A stretch of DNA of 64,000 nucleotides. It comes from UBA668 sp041918155. GTDB taxonomy: Bacteria; Actinomycetota; Acidimicrobiia; Acidimicrobiales; Ilumatobacteraceae. Below the pieces are notes generated by a model, which ran no database searches, was not told where the DNA came from, and worked only from the letters and a program-made list of their open reading frames with translations. Positions 57,388 through 64,000 of the stretch are shown one piece after another (position 1 is the stretch's first letter; every line of letters begins with the position of its first letter). A program made the position numbers and the translations under genes. The DNA is taken from NCBI GenBank assembly GCA_041918155.1, contig JAYRWH010000088.1, positions 1 to 64,000 on the forward strand, written 5' to 3'.

Positions 57388-58528
57388 CCCCGAGGAGCAA
57401 CTCCGTGACGAGCTGGTCGAGGCGCTCGAAGCCGTAGCCCTGCTCGGCCAGCGCGGCCTCGTCGAGCTTTGCCGCGCGCACGTCGGCGAGCGACCCGGTG
57501 GGCAGTGCCAGCTGGTCGGCCTTCGCCGCCTTCAGCGCCGCCTGGATCTCGGGGTCGACGCGCATGCGCTCGGCCTTCTCCTTGAGGATCAGGTAGGTGC
57601 GCATGCAGCCGCGGGCGAAGTCCCACACTCCGGCCGCATTCTCGGTGCGGTACGGGTGGGCGTCGAAGTGGCGCATGCCCTGCCAGCCCGAATCCTCCAG
57701 CAGGCGCACGAGGTAGAACGCGTCACGGATGCCTTCGGAGCCGAAGCGGAAGTCCTGGTCGTACTTGCCGATGCGCTGGGCGTTGAGGTCGATGTGGAAC
57801 AACTTGCCGTGCCACATCGCCTGGGCGACGGCGTGGGTGAAGTTGAGGCCGCTCATCGTCTCGTGCGCGAACTCGGGGTTGAGGCCCACCATCTCGGGGT
57901 GGGCCAGCTCGTTGATGAACGCCAGCGCGTGGCCGACCGTCGGCAGGAACATGTCGCCGCGCGGCTCGTTCGGCTTGGGCTCGAGCGCGATGCGCAGGTT
58001 GTAGCCACGCTCGCGGATGTACTCGCAGCACAGGTCGACGGCCTCCTTGTAGCGGTCGAGCGCGGAGCGCACGTCCTTGGCCGCCTCGACTTCGAGGCCC
58101 TCGCGGCCGCCCCACATCACGTACACCTCGGCGCCGAGCTCGGCACCGAGATCGATCGCCTCGAGCGTCTTGCGCACGGCGAAGCGGCGCACCTGCGGGT
58201 CGTTGGCGGTGAACGCGCCCTCCTTGAAGATCGGGCGGCTGAACAAGTTGGTGGTGGCCATCGGCACCTTCATCCCGGTCTCGTCGAGGGCCACACGGAA
58301 GCGCTTGACGATCGCCTCGCGCTCGGAGGCCGAAGAGCCCGCAGGCACGAGGTCGTCGTCGTGGAAGTTCACGCCGTAGGCGCCGAGCTCGGCGAGGCGG
58401 TGCACGGACTCGACGGGGTCGACGGCGGCGCGGACCTCGTGGCCGAACGGATCGCGGCCGGTGTTGCCGACGGTCCACAGACCGAAGGTGAACTTGTGCT
58501 CGGGGCGGGGTGTCAGGTGGTCGGACAT
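57374..58528 (-). CDS. xylA: Xylose isomerase
   Basis: A 384-residue enzyme of the short (class I, actinobacterial) type from ATG 58528, with GAGGG upstream. Catalytic and metal residues lie in YGVNFHDDDLVP, LEPKPNEPRGDMFLPT, LNPEFAHETMSGLNF and HFDAHPYRTE. It interconverts D-xylose and D-xylulose in the cytoplasm. It is co-oriented with the ROK regulator gene 30 bp upstream, and convergent to arr with a 14-bp overlap. No xylulokinase gene is in the window. Confidence 0.96.
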   Translation of the reverse strand: MSDHLTPRPEHKFTFGLWTVGNTGRDPFGHEVRAAVDPVESVHRLAELGAYGVNFHDDDLVPAGSSASEREAIVKRFRVALDETGMKVPMATTNLFSRPIFKEGAFTANDPQVRRFAVRKTLEAIDLGAELGAEVYVMWGGREGLEVEAAKDVRSALDRYKEAVDLCCEYIRERGYNLRIALEPKPNEPRGDMFLPTVGHALAFINELAHPEMVGLNPEFAHETMSGLNFTHAVAQAMWHGKLFHIDLNAQRIGKYDQDFRFGSEGIRDAFYLVRLLEDSGWQGMRHFDAHPYRTENAAGVWDFARGCMRTYLILKEKAERMRVDPEIQAALKAAKADQLALPTGSLADVRAAKLDEAALAEQGYGFERLDQLVTELLLGVSPR

Positions 58529-58557
58529 GGTGGTTCCCTCAATTTCTGGCTGGTGGT

Positions 58558-59733
58558 TCAAGCTGGTTGGGTGAGTGCGGGCAGTGGGACGGTGGTCGGG
58601 TCGGAGATGACTTGGTCGAGCGCGGCGGTGGCGGCGCCCACGAGTGAAGCATCCGCGCCGAGCAGCGACCGGCGCACGACGCACGGGTGCCAGCGGGCGC
58701 CGAGCGTGATCTCGCGCAGCCGCTCGCCGACGAGTTCGGCGAAGCGGTCGCCGCGAGCGGCGAGGCTGCCACCGAGCACGATCGCGTCGGGGTCGACGAG
58801 GTGGACGACGGCGCGCAACGCGGCGGCGAGGTGGCCGGCGAGTTCGTCGTCGCCGGCGCGGTCGATCAGCGTCTCCAGGCAGCCGCGGGCGCCACATGCG
58901 CAGGGCGCACCGAACGGATCGACGATGACATGCCCGAGTTCGCCGGCGAAGCCGTGCGCGCCGCGCAGCAGGCGCCCGTCGATCACGATGCCGGCACCGA
59001 CGCCACCGGCGGCGGAGACGAACACGAACGAGCCGAATCGCCGTCCGGCGCCGTGGCGCAGTTCGGCGAGGGCACCGAGATTGGCCTCGTTCTCGAGCGC
59101 GAGGGGGAACCCGTGGGGAAGGCGCAGCTGGGCGCCCACCGTGCGCAGATCGGCATCGAACCAGTGGAGGTTGGGGGCGACGAACAACGTGCCCGACCCG
59201 GGGTCGACCAGGCCGGGCAGCGCGAGCGTGCCACCGATGCAGTCGATTCCGAGCGCGGCGGCGTCCGCCAGCGCGGCCTGGGTGACGCGGCGCAGCCGCT
59301 CGATGATCGTCGCCGCCGGCTCGGCCCGGTTGGCAGCCACGTGGCGGTGCACGGTGCGCACCGCGCCGGTGAGGTCGATGACGCACGCCGCGACCTCGTC
59401 GACATCGATCTCCAGGCCGAGCGCACCGACGCGGTCGCCGGCCGCGCCGATGTCGGTGGCGGGCCGCCCCACCCGGCCGACGTTCGGCGTGTCGAGTTCG
59501 TCCACCAGGCCACGGTCGAGCAGGTCGGCCACCAGCGCGGACACGGTGGCCTTGGTCAGCCCCGTCTGCTGGGCGATCGCCGCCCGTGATCGGGGCCCGT
59601 TGCGCACGAGGTGTTCGAGGACGACGGAGAGATGGTGACGACGCACGTCCGAGAGATCCATCGTCGGCCGCGCCGGGATCGCGGCGGCCCGCGGTGGGTT
59701 CGGGCCGCCGGATCGGGGCGAGACGTTCGTCAC
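58558..59733 (-). CDS. ROK family transcriptional regulator (XylR-like)
   Basis: 391 residues from GTG 59733. A winged HTH (SRAAIAQQTGLTKATVSALVADLLDRGLV) is followed by a ROK domain with FVSAAGGVGAGIVIDG and the zinc motif CACGARGCLE. Position beside xylA and a xylose importer points to a xylose-responsive repressor. An imperfect inverted repeat around its -10 TACTGT (TTAGT...ACTAA) suggests autorepression. A leaderless start is likely (8 nt from -10 to GTG). Confidence 0.9.
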   Translation of the reverse strand: MTNVSPRSGGPNPPRAAAIPARPTMDLSDVRRHHLSVVLEHLVRNGPRSRAAIAQQTGLTKATVSALVADLLDRGLVDELDTPNVGRVGRPATDIGAAGDRVGALGLEIDVDEVAACVIDLTGAVRTVHRHVAANRAEPAATIIERLRRVTQAALADAAALGIDCIGGTLALPGLVDPGSGTLFVAPNLHWFDADLRTVGAQLRLPHGFPLALENEANLGALAELRHGAGRRFGSFVFVSAAGGVGAGIVIDGRLLRGAHGFAGELGHVIVDPFGAPCACGARGCLETLIDRAGDDELAGHLAAALRAVVHLVDPDAIVLGGSLAARGDRFAELVGERLREITLGARWHPCVVRRSLLGADASLVGAATAALDQVISDPTTVPLPALTQPA

Positions 59734-59736
59734 GAG

Positions 59737-59757
59737 TTAGTACAGTATCCGAACTAA
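59737..59757. promoter_or_regulatory. Probable ROK operator overlapping the ROK -10 box
   Basis: TTAGT (59737-59741) and ACTAA (59753-59757) form an inverted repeat with 11-bp spacing; 9-bp arms match at 7 of 9 positions around TAT. The minus-strand -10 TACTGT (59747-59742) lies inside it, and the stop codon of the UnbV-like gene (59756-59754) lies in the right arm. Confidence 0.5.
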
Positions 59758-61385
59758 GGGCTGTTGGGAACCCTCGGGGTCCAGGGAACGGCCGCAGTAG
59801 CGTCGCGATCGATCTCGACGAACTGGTCGGCCGTCACCGTGATCCACGGCCCGACCTCGCCATCGGGCCACTGCACCCGCACATGCGCGCTCGTGGCGCT
59901 GCCGAGGCCGACATGGATCCAGCCGATCTCGCCGCTCGCATGCCCGCCGCCGACGGTGATCTCGTGTGCGCTCGTCCGCCCGCCGGCCGTGACCTCCAGC
60001 CAGGCGCCGACGGCATCGGAGTTCGGTGCCGGCTGCTGCACGTCGATCGCGAGCCAGTGCCCCATCGGGGCGGGCTTGGTGGCGTCACCCGAGCCGACAT
60101 TGCGGCGAACGGTGACCTGCGCCTCGCGGTTCACGACCACCATGTCGAGCAGGCCGTCGAGGTTGAGGTCGACGAGCACGGCCCCACGGGCCCGTTCGTA
60201 GGCCACCACGCCGGCGGCCTCGGCACCCTCGACGAACGTGCCGTCGCGCTGGCCGATGAGCAGGTTGCTCGGGTCGCGTTGGGCGTTGTCGACCTGGGCC
60301 TCGACATTGCCCTTGGTGACGAACAGGTCCATGTTGCCGTCGTTGTTGACGTCCGCGAACACGGGGTTCCACGCCGTCGACGGCAACACGTCGTCACCGG
60401 CGTACGGCTGGGCAGCGGTCACGCCACGCTGCACCGCGATGTCGTGGTAGCTCGGCCCGGCGGCGCCGTCGTCGAGTGTCTGCAGCTTGTTGTCGCCCTG
60501 GCTGGTGAGGAACACCTCGGGCTTGCCGTCGCCGGTCACGTCCTGGCTGGCGATGCCCATGCCCCAGATCTGCAGCGGCCGCCATCCGTCGGCCTCGGTG
60601 TACAGCCGCGGTGCCTCGCCGGGCACGATGCGCCACAGCTGCTCGCTGCCGTCGATGTAGTAGTGGCGATCATTGGCCACCCGCAGATCGCGCTCGCCGG
60701 TGCGATCCCAGTCGCTGAACAGCAGCGAGAGCGTGCAGTAGCCGGGGAGCGCGACCGGGGCGTCGTACACGTCGCCGGCCGCCGTCGGCCGCACGAGCTG
60801 GTTGTCCGCGCAGCCCTTGCGCTCGGGGCCGAGGTAGTTACCGAAGGCGAGCGTCGGCAGCGCGTTCGCGCCCTCCCACGTGGCGCTGAAGGCCACGGTC
60901 CACGAGTCGCCGGGGGCGACACCGAACGCGGCGGTGGCGTCCTCGAAGCGGCAGTCGCCGAGACCGCGCAGCACGCTGTTGCCGGTGCGGCGCAGCACCA
61001 CGAGGTCGGTTTGACCGTCGCTGTCGATGTCGAGCGGGTAAGCACCGGTGACGTCGGTCAGGTCGGTCGTGGGCGACGGCACCGCGGTGAACTGCAGCGC
61101 GCCGCCGATCGAGCTCTCGTTGCGGTACAGCGCGGCGGGCGAGGTGCCGCCGGCGAAGTACAGCTCGTCGCGCCCGTCGTCGTTGCAGTCGAACGCGGCC
61201 ACGCCGCCACCGACGAAGTACTCGAACCCGCCGGTGTACTGGTGCTCGATGCCGGCGGTGGTGGACTCGTCCACGAAGTGCGGCGGGGCGGAGGCACCGG
61301 ACTTGGAGTCGCCGCCGCAGCCGGCCGTGAGGAGCGCAGCGCTCATGAGCGCGACGACTGCGGCGCGGGTGGCGGAACGCTGCAT
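59754..61385 (-). CDS. CRTAC1/UnbV-like FG-GAP repeat lipoprotein
   Basis: A 543-residue protein from ATG 61385. The signal peptide ends TAGC (C23, lipobox-like). Five Asp-rich calcium-binding loops of FG-GAP/VCBS type are visible (DCNDDGRDE, DIDSDGQTD, DVTGDGKPE, DVNNDGNMD, DLNLDGLLD), followed by an ASPIC/UnbV C-terminal domain (GGGHASGEIGWIHVGLG, RVQWPDG). It should be a surface-attached beta-propeller. It follows the RnfD/UnbU-like gene by 5 bp. UnbV and UnbU are known neighbours in enediyne clusters, but also occur without them; no enediyne PKS is present. Confidence 0.85.
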   Translation of the reverse strand: MQRSATRAAVVALMSAALLTAGCGGDSKSGASAPPHFVDESTTAGIEHQYTGGFEYFVGGGVAAFDCNDDGRDELYFAGGTSPAALYRNESSIGGALQFTAVPSPTTDLTDVTGAYPLDIDSDGQTDLVVLRRTGNSVLRGLGDCRFEDATAAFGVAPGDSWTVAFSATWEGANALPTLAFGNYLGPERKGCADNQLVRPTAAGDVYDAPVALPGYCTLSLLFSDWDRTGERDLRVANDRHYYIDGSEQLWRIVPGEAPRLYTEADGWRPLQIWGMGIASQDVTGDGKPEVFLTSQGDNKLQTLDDGAAGPSYHDIAVQRGVTAAQPYAGDDVLPSTAWNPVFADVNNDGNMDLFVTKGNVEAQVDNAQRDPSNLLIGQRDGTFVEGAEAAGVVAYERARGAVLVDLNLDGLLDMVVVNREAQVTVRRNVGSGDATKPAPMGHWLAIDVQQPAPNSDAVGAWLEVTAGGRTSAHEITVGGGHASGEIGWIHVGLGSATSAHVRVQWPDGEVGPWITVTADQFVEIDRDATAAVPWTPRVPNSP

Positions 61386-61390
61386 GGGGC

Positions 61391-63049
61391 TCAGTTGCCG
61401 TCGGTGAGCGGCAGCTCGGCGACGATCAGCCAGCGTGCACCGGTGGCGCGGCGCACGACGAACGTCGTGGCGAACGGCGAGTCCACCTGCGACTGGATCT
61501 TCCCGTTCGCGTACGTCTCGGTGGTGACGGTGCCGCGGGACTGCATCCCGAGGCTCGCCCCGTCCTGGCGGCCGAACGGCACGACGAGGGTGATGTTCAC
61601 CTTGTCGATCAGGTAGCGGTGCACGACGGTGACGCCGCTCGCGGTCGCGTCGGTGAGCTGTTGGTTCATGGCGTCGAGGCGGTCGCCGTGGTCGACGGCT
61701 TCGAGGATCGTCGGGTCGGCGCGCAGGAGCGCCTGCGTCTCCAGCTCGAGGTTCTCGGCGAGCGTGAGCACGATCGCTTGAGCGGCGCTGCCGGTGATCG
61801 TGTGGTTCCAGTCGAGCACACCCTGTTCGACGGTGATCGTCGGGAATGTGTCCGGGTTGATCGCGTGCGGCACCCGATCGAGCACGGCGGCGCTGTCGTC
61901 GCCGAACGTGGTGCTGGCGCGGCGGCCGGCGATGAGCACACCGGTGCCGACGGCGACGACCACCAGCGAGGCCAGCGCGAGCTTGGCGTAGTGCTTCATC
62001 GTGCCGGCGCTGGCCGGGCTGCCGAACACGACCCGCGAGGCATAGCGTCCCAGCCGGTCGTCGTCCGAGCCGGGTACGGGCAGGAAGCGGTCGAGCAGCG
62101 GCCGGAACAGCGACATCACGGTGAGGCCGCCGAGGAGGCCCACCTTCATGCCGAACTCGGTGCTCTGCGGGGCGATGAGCAGTAGACAGCTCAGCGTCAC
62201 CACGAGGGAGAACACGACCCGCCCGACGCGCCCGGTGGGCACCGTCTTGGGATCGGTGATCATGAAGTACGCGAAGATCAGCACCTCGGGTGAGGTGGCG
62301 ACCGCCCGCCAGAGGTCGAATCCGGACACGGGCCCGAACGCCCAGTTGGCCGTCATGCTGTGGCCGAACGCGGCAATGACCGCGATGCCGGCCGCGAACG
62401 CGACGAAGAAGATCGTCGTCATCGTGAACAAGTTCATGCGCACGACCACCGAGGTACCGCCGATGATGATCACCGCGTAGGCCGCGATCATCCAGCCGTT
62501 CATCGGCGCCCACCAGAAGTCGAGCGGCACCGCGCGGCTGCTGCCGAGCGCCAGGAAGGCGACCACCAGCGCGACGTTCGACGGGTTGAACAGCGGATTA
62601 CCGCGGTAGTGGACGACGTGCTTGATGAGGATCGAGAGCGCGGCCACGCCGGCGAACACGTACCACTTGTGGAACGTCCAGTGGTCGTGCAACGGGGTGT
62701 CCGGCACGCGCAGGATGAGCGCGATGCCGTTGCCGGTGAGCATCGCGCTCGCCGGCCACGCGAAGGTGCGCGTCTGGCGGAACGTGATGATCACGCCGAG
62801 GATGAACGTGGTGCCGACCGCGGCGAGGATCTGCGGCACGCTCACCTGGAAGTTCAGCCCGACCTGGCCGAGCACGTGCAGCGAGATGACCACCGCCGCG
62901 ATCGTCATGCGCGGGTCGCGCAGCTTGGGCGGCACGACCGGGTAGGTGTTGCCGCGGAAGCGGATGGCGTGCGCCGGTTCGCTGGTGAGCGGTGCCGTGC
63001 CCTCGACGACTTCGGCCGTGGGCGGCGCCTCGATCAGGGTCCCACTCAT
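61391..63049 (-). CDS. RnfD/NqrB-like membrane protein of the UnbU type
   Basis: 552 residues from ATG 63049. About ten membrane helices occupy the first 330 residues, with NPLFNPSNVALVVAFLALGSS and GFDLWRAVATSPEVLIFAYFMITDPKTVPTG matching the UnbU/RnfD-like family. A further helix near 350 leads to an extracytoplasmic C-terminal domain. RnfD and NqrB carry covalent FMN on an S/T-G-A-T-type motif; I see none here. Electron transfer or a transport role is therefore open. TAGGGT lies 7 nt before the ATG (leaderless). It forms an operon with the UnbV-like gene. Confidence 0.8.
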   Translation of the reverse strand: MSGTLIEAPPTAEVVEGTAPLTSEPAHAIRFRGNTYPVVPPKLRDPRMTIAAVVISLHVLGQVGLNFQVSVPQILAAVGTTFILGVIITFRQTRTFAWPASAMLTGNGIALILRVPDTPLHDHWTFHKWYVFAGVAALSILIKHVVHYRGNPLFNPSNVALVVAFLALGSSRAVPLDFWWAPMNGWMIAAYAVIIIGGTSVVVRMNLFTMTTIFFVAFAAGIAVIAAFGHSMTANWAFGPVSGFDLWRAVATSPEVLIFAYFMITDPKTVPTGRVGRVVFSLVVTLSCLLLIAPQSTEFGMKVGLLGGLTVMSLFRPLLDRFLPVPGSDDDRLGRYASRVVFGSPASAGTMKHYAKLALASLVVVAVGTGVLIAGRRASTTFGDDSAAVLDRVPHAINPDTFPTITVEQGVLDWNHTITGSAAQAIVLTLAENLELETQALLRADPTILEAVDHGDRLDAMNQQLTDATASGVTVVHRYLIDKVNITLVVPFGRQDGASLGMQSRGTVTTETYANGKIQSQVDSPFATTFVVRRATGARWLIVAELPLTDGN

Positions 63050-63056
63050 GCCCGCG

Positions 63057-63062
63057 ACCCTA
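63057..63062 (-). promoter_or_regulatory. -10 box TAGGGT of the UnbU-like operon
   Basis: TAGGGT on the minus strand, 7 nt before ATG 63049. The divergent gap to the ABC gene at 63173 also holds two hairpins: AGTGCC/GGCACT (63062-63076) and AGGGCCGG/CCGGCCCT (63092-63116). Confidence 0.45.
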
Positions 63063-63172
63063 GTGCCCCAGGCACTGCGAGCGCCCGGCGGAGGGCCGGT
63101 CGGGACCTCCGGCCCTACGGGGGTGGCCTGACCCGGGCTCACGCTGGCCTCAGAGGGGAAGGAGGTTCCCCG

Positions 63173-63901
63173 ATGCCAGCCGTGGCGACTGCTGCAGTGA
63201 CCCCGGAAACCGACACCGCGATCATCCGCTTGTGCGGTGTCGAGAAGGAGTACCGCACCGGCAAGTTGTCGTACCGGGCGCTCCGGGGCGTCGACCTCGC
63301 GATCGAGCGGGGGGAGATGGTGGCTGTCGTCGGGCCGTCGGGCAGCGGCAAGACCACCATCCTGAACCTCGCCTCCGGGATCGACCGGCCCACGGCGGGC
63401 ACCGTGACGGTCACCGGCCGGCGCATCGACAGCCTGGGCGAAGAACAGCTGGCCACGTGGCGCGGTCGGCACGTCGGGATCGTCTTCCAGTTCTTCCAGC
63501 TGTTGCCCACGCTCACCGCCCTCGAGAACGCCCTGTTGCCGATGGAGTTCGCTCGCCTGGCAACAGCCCGCGAACGCGAAACGCGAGCGCTGCACAATCT
63601 CGATCTCGTGGGCCTCGCGGACAAGGCCAACCACCTCCCCGTCGAGTTGTCCGGCGGCGAGCAACAGAGGGTGGCCATCGCCCGTGCGCTGGCCAGTGAC
63701 CCACCGATCCTGATGGGCGACGAGTTGACCGGCAACCTCGACAGCGACACCGCGAACGAGATGTTCAACCTGCTCACCCGGCTGAACGAGGCAGGAACCA
63801 CGATCGTCTATGTGACCCACGACAACGGGTTGGCGGCGCGCTCACCGCGTGTTGTCACCATCCGTGACGGTCTCGTGGTCGGCGACACCAGGAGTGTCTG
63901 A
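63173..63901 (+). CDS. ABC transporter ATP-binding protein, MacB/LolD type
   Basis: 242 residues from ATG 63173, with AAGGAGG upstream. Walker A GPSGSGKTT, Q-loop VFQFFQLLPT, signature LSGGEQQRVAIARAL and Walker B ILMGDELTGNLD, where the usual Pro after Glu is Leu. The switch His is in VTHD. It powers the permease whose gene starts 2 bp later and runs off the window. Confidence 0.92.
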   Translation: MPAVATAAVTPETDTAIIRLCGVEKEYRTGKLSYRALRGVDLAIERGEMVAVVGPSGSGKTTILNLASGIDRPTAGTVTVTGRRIDSLGEEQLATWRGRHVGIVFQFFQLLPTLTALENALLPMEFARLATARERETRALHNLDLVGLADKANHLPVELSGGEQQRVAIARALASDPPILMGDELTGNLDSDTANEMFNLLTRLNEAGTTIVYVTHDNGLAARSPRVVTIRDGLVVGDTRSV

Positions 63902-63903
63902 TC

Positions 63904-64000
63904 ATGGGCACCACGCTGGCGCGCAAGGCGTGGCGCGACCTCGGACGCCGACGCGCCCGCGCAGTCCTCACCTCGGCCACGATCGGCCTGGCGGTGGCCG
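63904..64000 (+). CDS. ABC transporter permease, FtsX type (partial, 5' end only)
   Basis: Starts ATG 63904 two bases after the ATPase stop and is cut by the window edge. The visible residues MGTTLARKAWRDLGRRRAR and a following hydrophobic stretch match the cytoplasmic lead and first helix of FtsX/MacB permeases. It is the partner of the upstream ATPase. Confidence 0.75.
   Translation, partial: MGTTLARKAWRDLGRRRARAVLTSATIGLAVA

Noticed and set aside
59754..63049. An enediyne biosynthetic cluster
   Set aside because: Only UnbU/UnbV-like genes are present; no iterative PKS or other cluster genes are seen on either side within the window.

Overview
This is 64 kb of a high-GC, gene-dense bacterial chromosome, read as an actinobacterium and most plausibly a member of the Acidimicrobiia (Ilumatobacter-like). 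The actinobacterial signs are a DUF2017 protein, a WXG100 protein, an MT0933-type antitoxin, two DUF2510 proteins, an F420-type LLM oxidoreductase, an Arr-type enzyme and very high GC at third codon positions. The placement is inferred from gene content only. No phage, plasmid, transposase or CRISPR array is visible.

Layout. 1-4.5 kb: end of a secreted protein, tRNA-Leu, 3-hydroxyacyl-CoA dehydrogenase, HD hydrolase, DUF2017, DegV, thioesterase and a tRNA-Glu/Asp/Phe cluster closed by a terminator. 4.6-12.4 kb: a DUF2510 membrane protein with cysteine repeats, then a branched-chain-amino-acid (Liv) type importer compressed into three overlapping genes: a lipoprotein, an MFS-LivF fusion and a LivH-LivM-LivG fusion. 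12.4-18.4 kb: sulfatase and GH3 glycosidase (start/stop overlap), then an acyltransferase-SGNH protein. 18.5-24.4 kb: orphan antitoxin-like protein, GNAT, fused 2-oxoacid dehydrogenase E1, a flavin electron-transfer cassette (ferric-reductase-like membrane protein, FMN-binding protein, ApbE), and EngB. 24.4-37.8 kb: aldehyde dehydrogenase, an ABC efflux-type operon, WXG100, Nudix, M20 hydrolase, GH38 alpha-mannosidase, MmcQ/YjbR, ATP-dependent DNA ligase and kynureninase. 38-47.5 kb: acyl-CoA and ketone-body metabolism (acetoacetate-CoA ligase, HMG-CoA lyase-like protein, TetR regulator, acyl-CoA dehydrogenase, acyl-CoA carboxylase beta subunit) with a PLP decarboxylase and a DUF2207 protein. 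47.5-53 kb: methylglyoxal synthase, LLM oxidoreductase and a MacB/FtsX-like ABC operon ending in a DUF2510 protein. 53-64 kb: palindromic repeats, xylose ABC importer, arr, xylose isomerase, ROK regulator, an UnbV/UnbU-like pair and the start of another ABC operon.

The Liv importer, the xylose import and isomerisation genes, and the TetR-linked acyl-CoA genes form the clearest functional units. Regulatory signals are unusually readable: many first genes have a TANNNT -10 box only 6-8 nt before the start codon (leaderless transcripts), and this was used to choose several starts. The TetR and ROK genes each have an inverted repeat touching their own -10 box and the upstream gene's stop codon.

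The most unusual items are the two transporter fusions, a dispersed 45-bp imperfect palindrome (three copies), a tRNA-Phe with A at T-loop position 54, an HMG-CoA lyase-like protein with Ser at the catalytic Cys position, and the UnbU/UnbV pair beside the xylose regulator. All calls are from reading the sequence; no database search was run.
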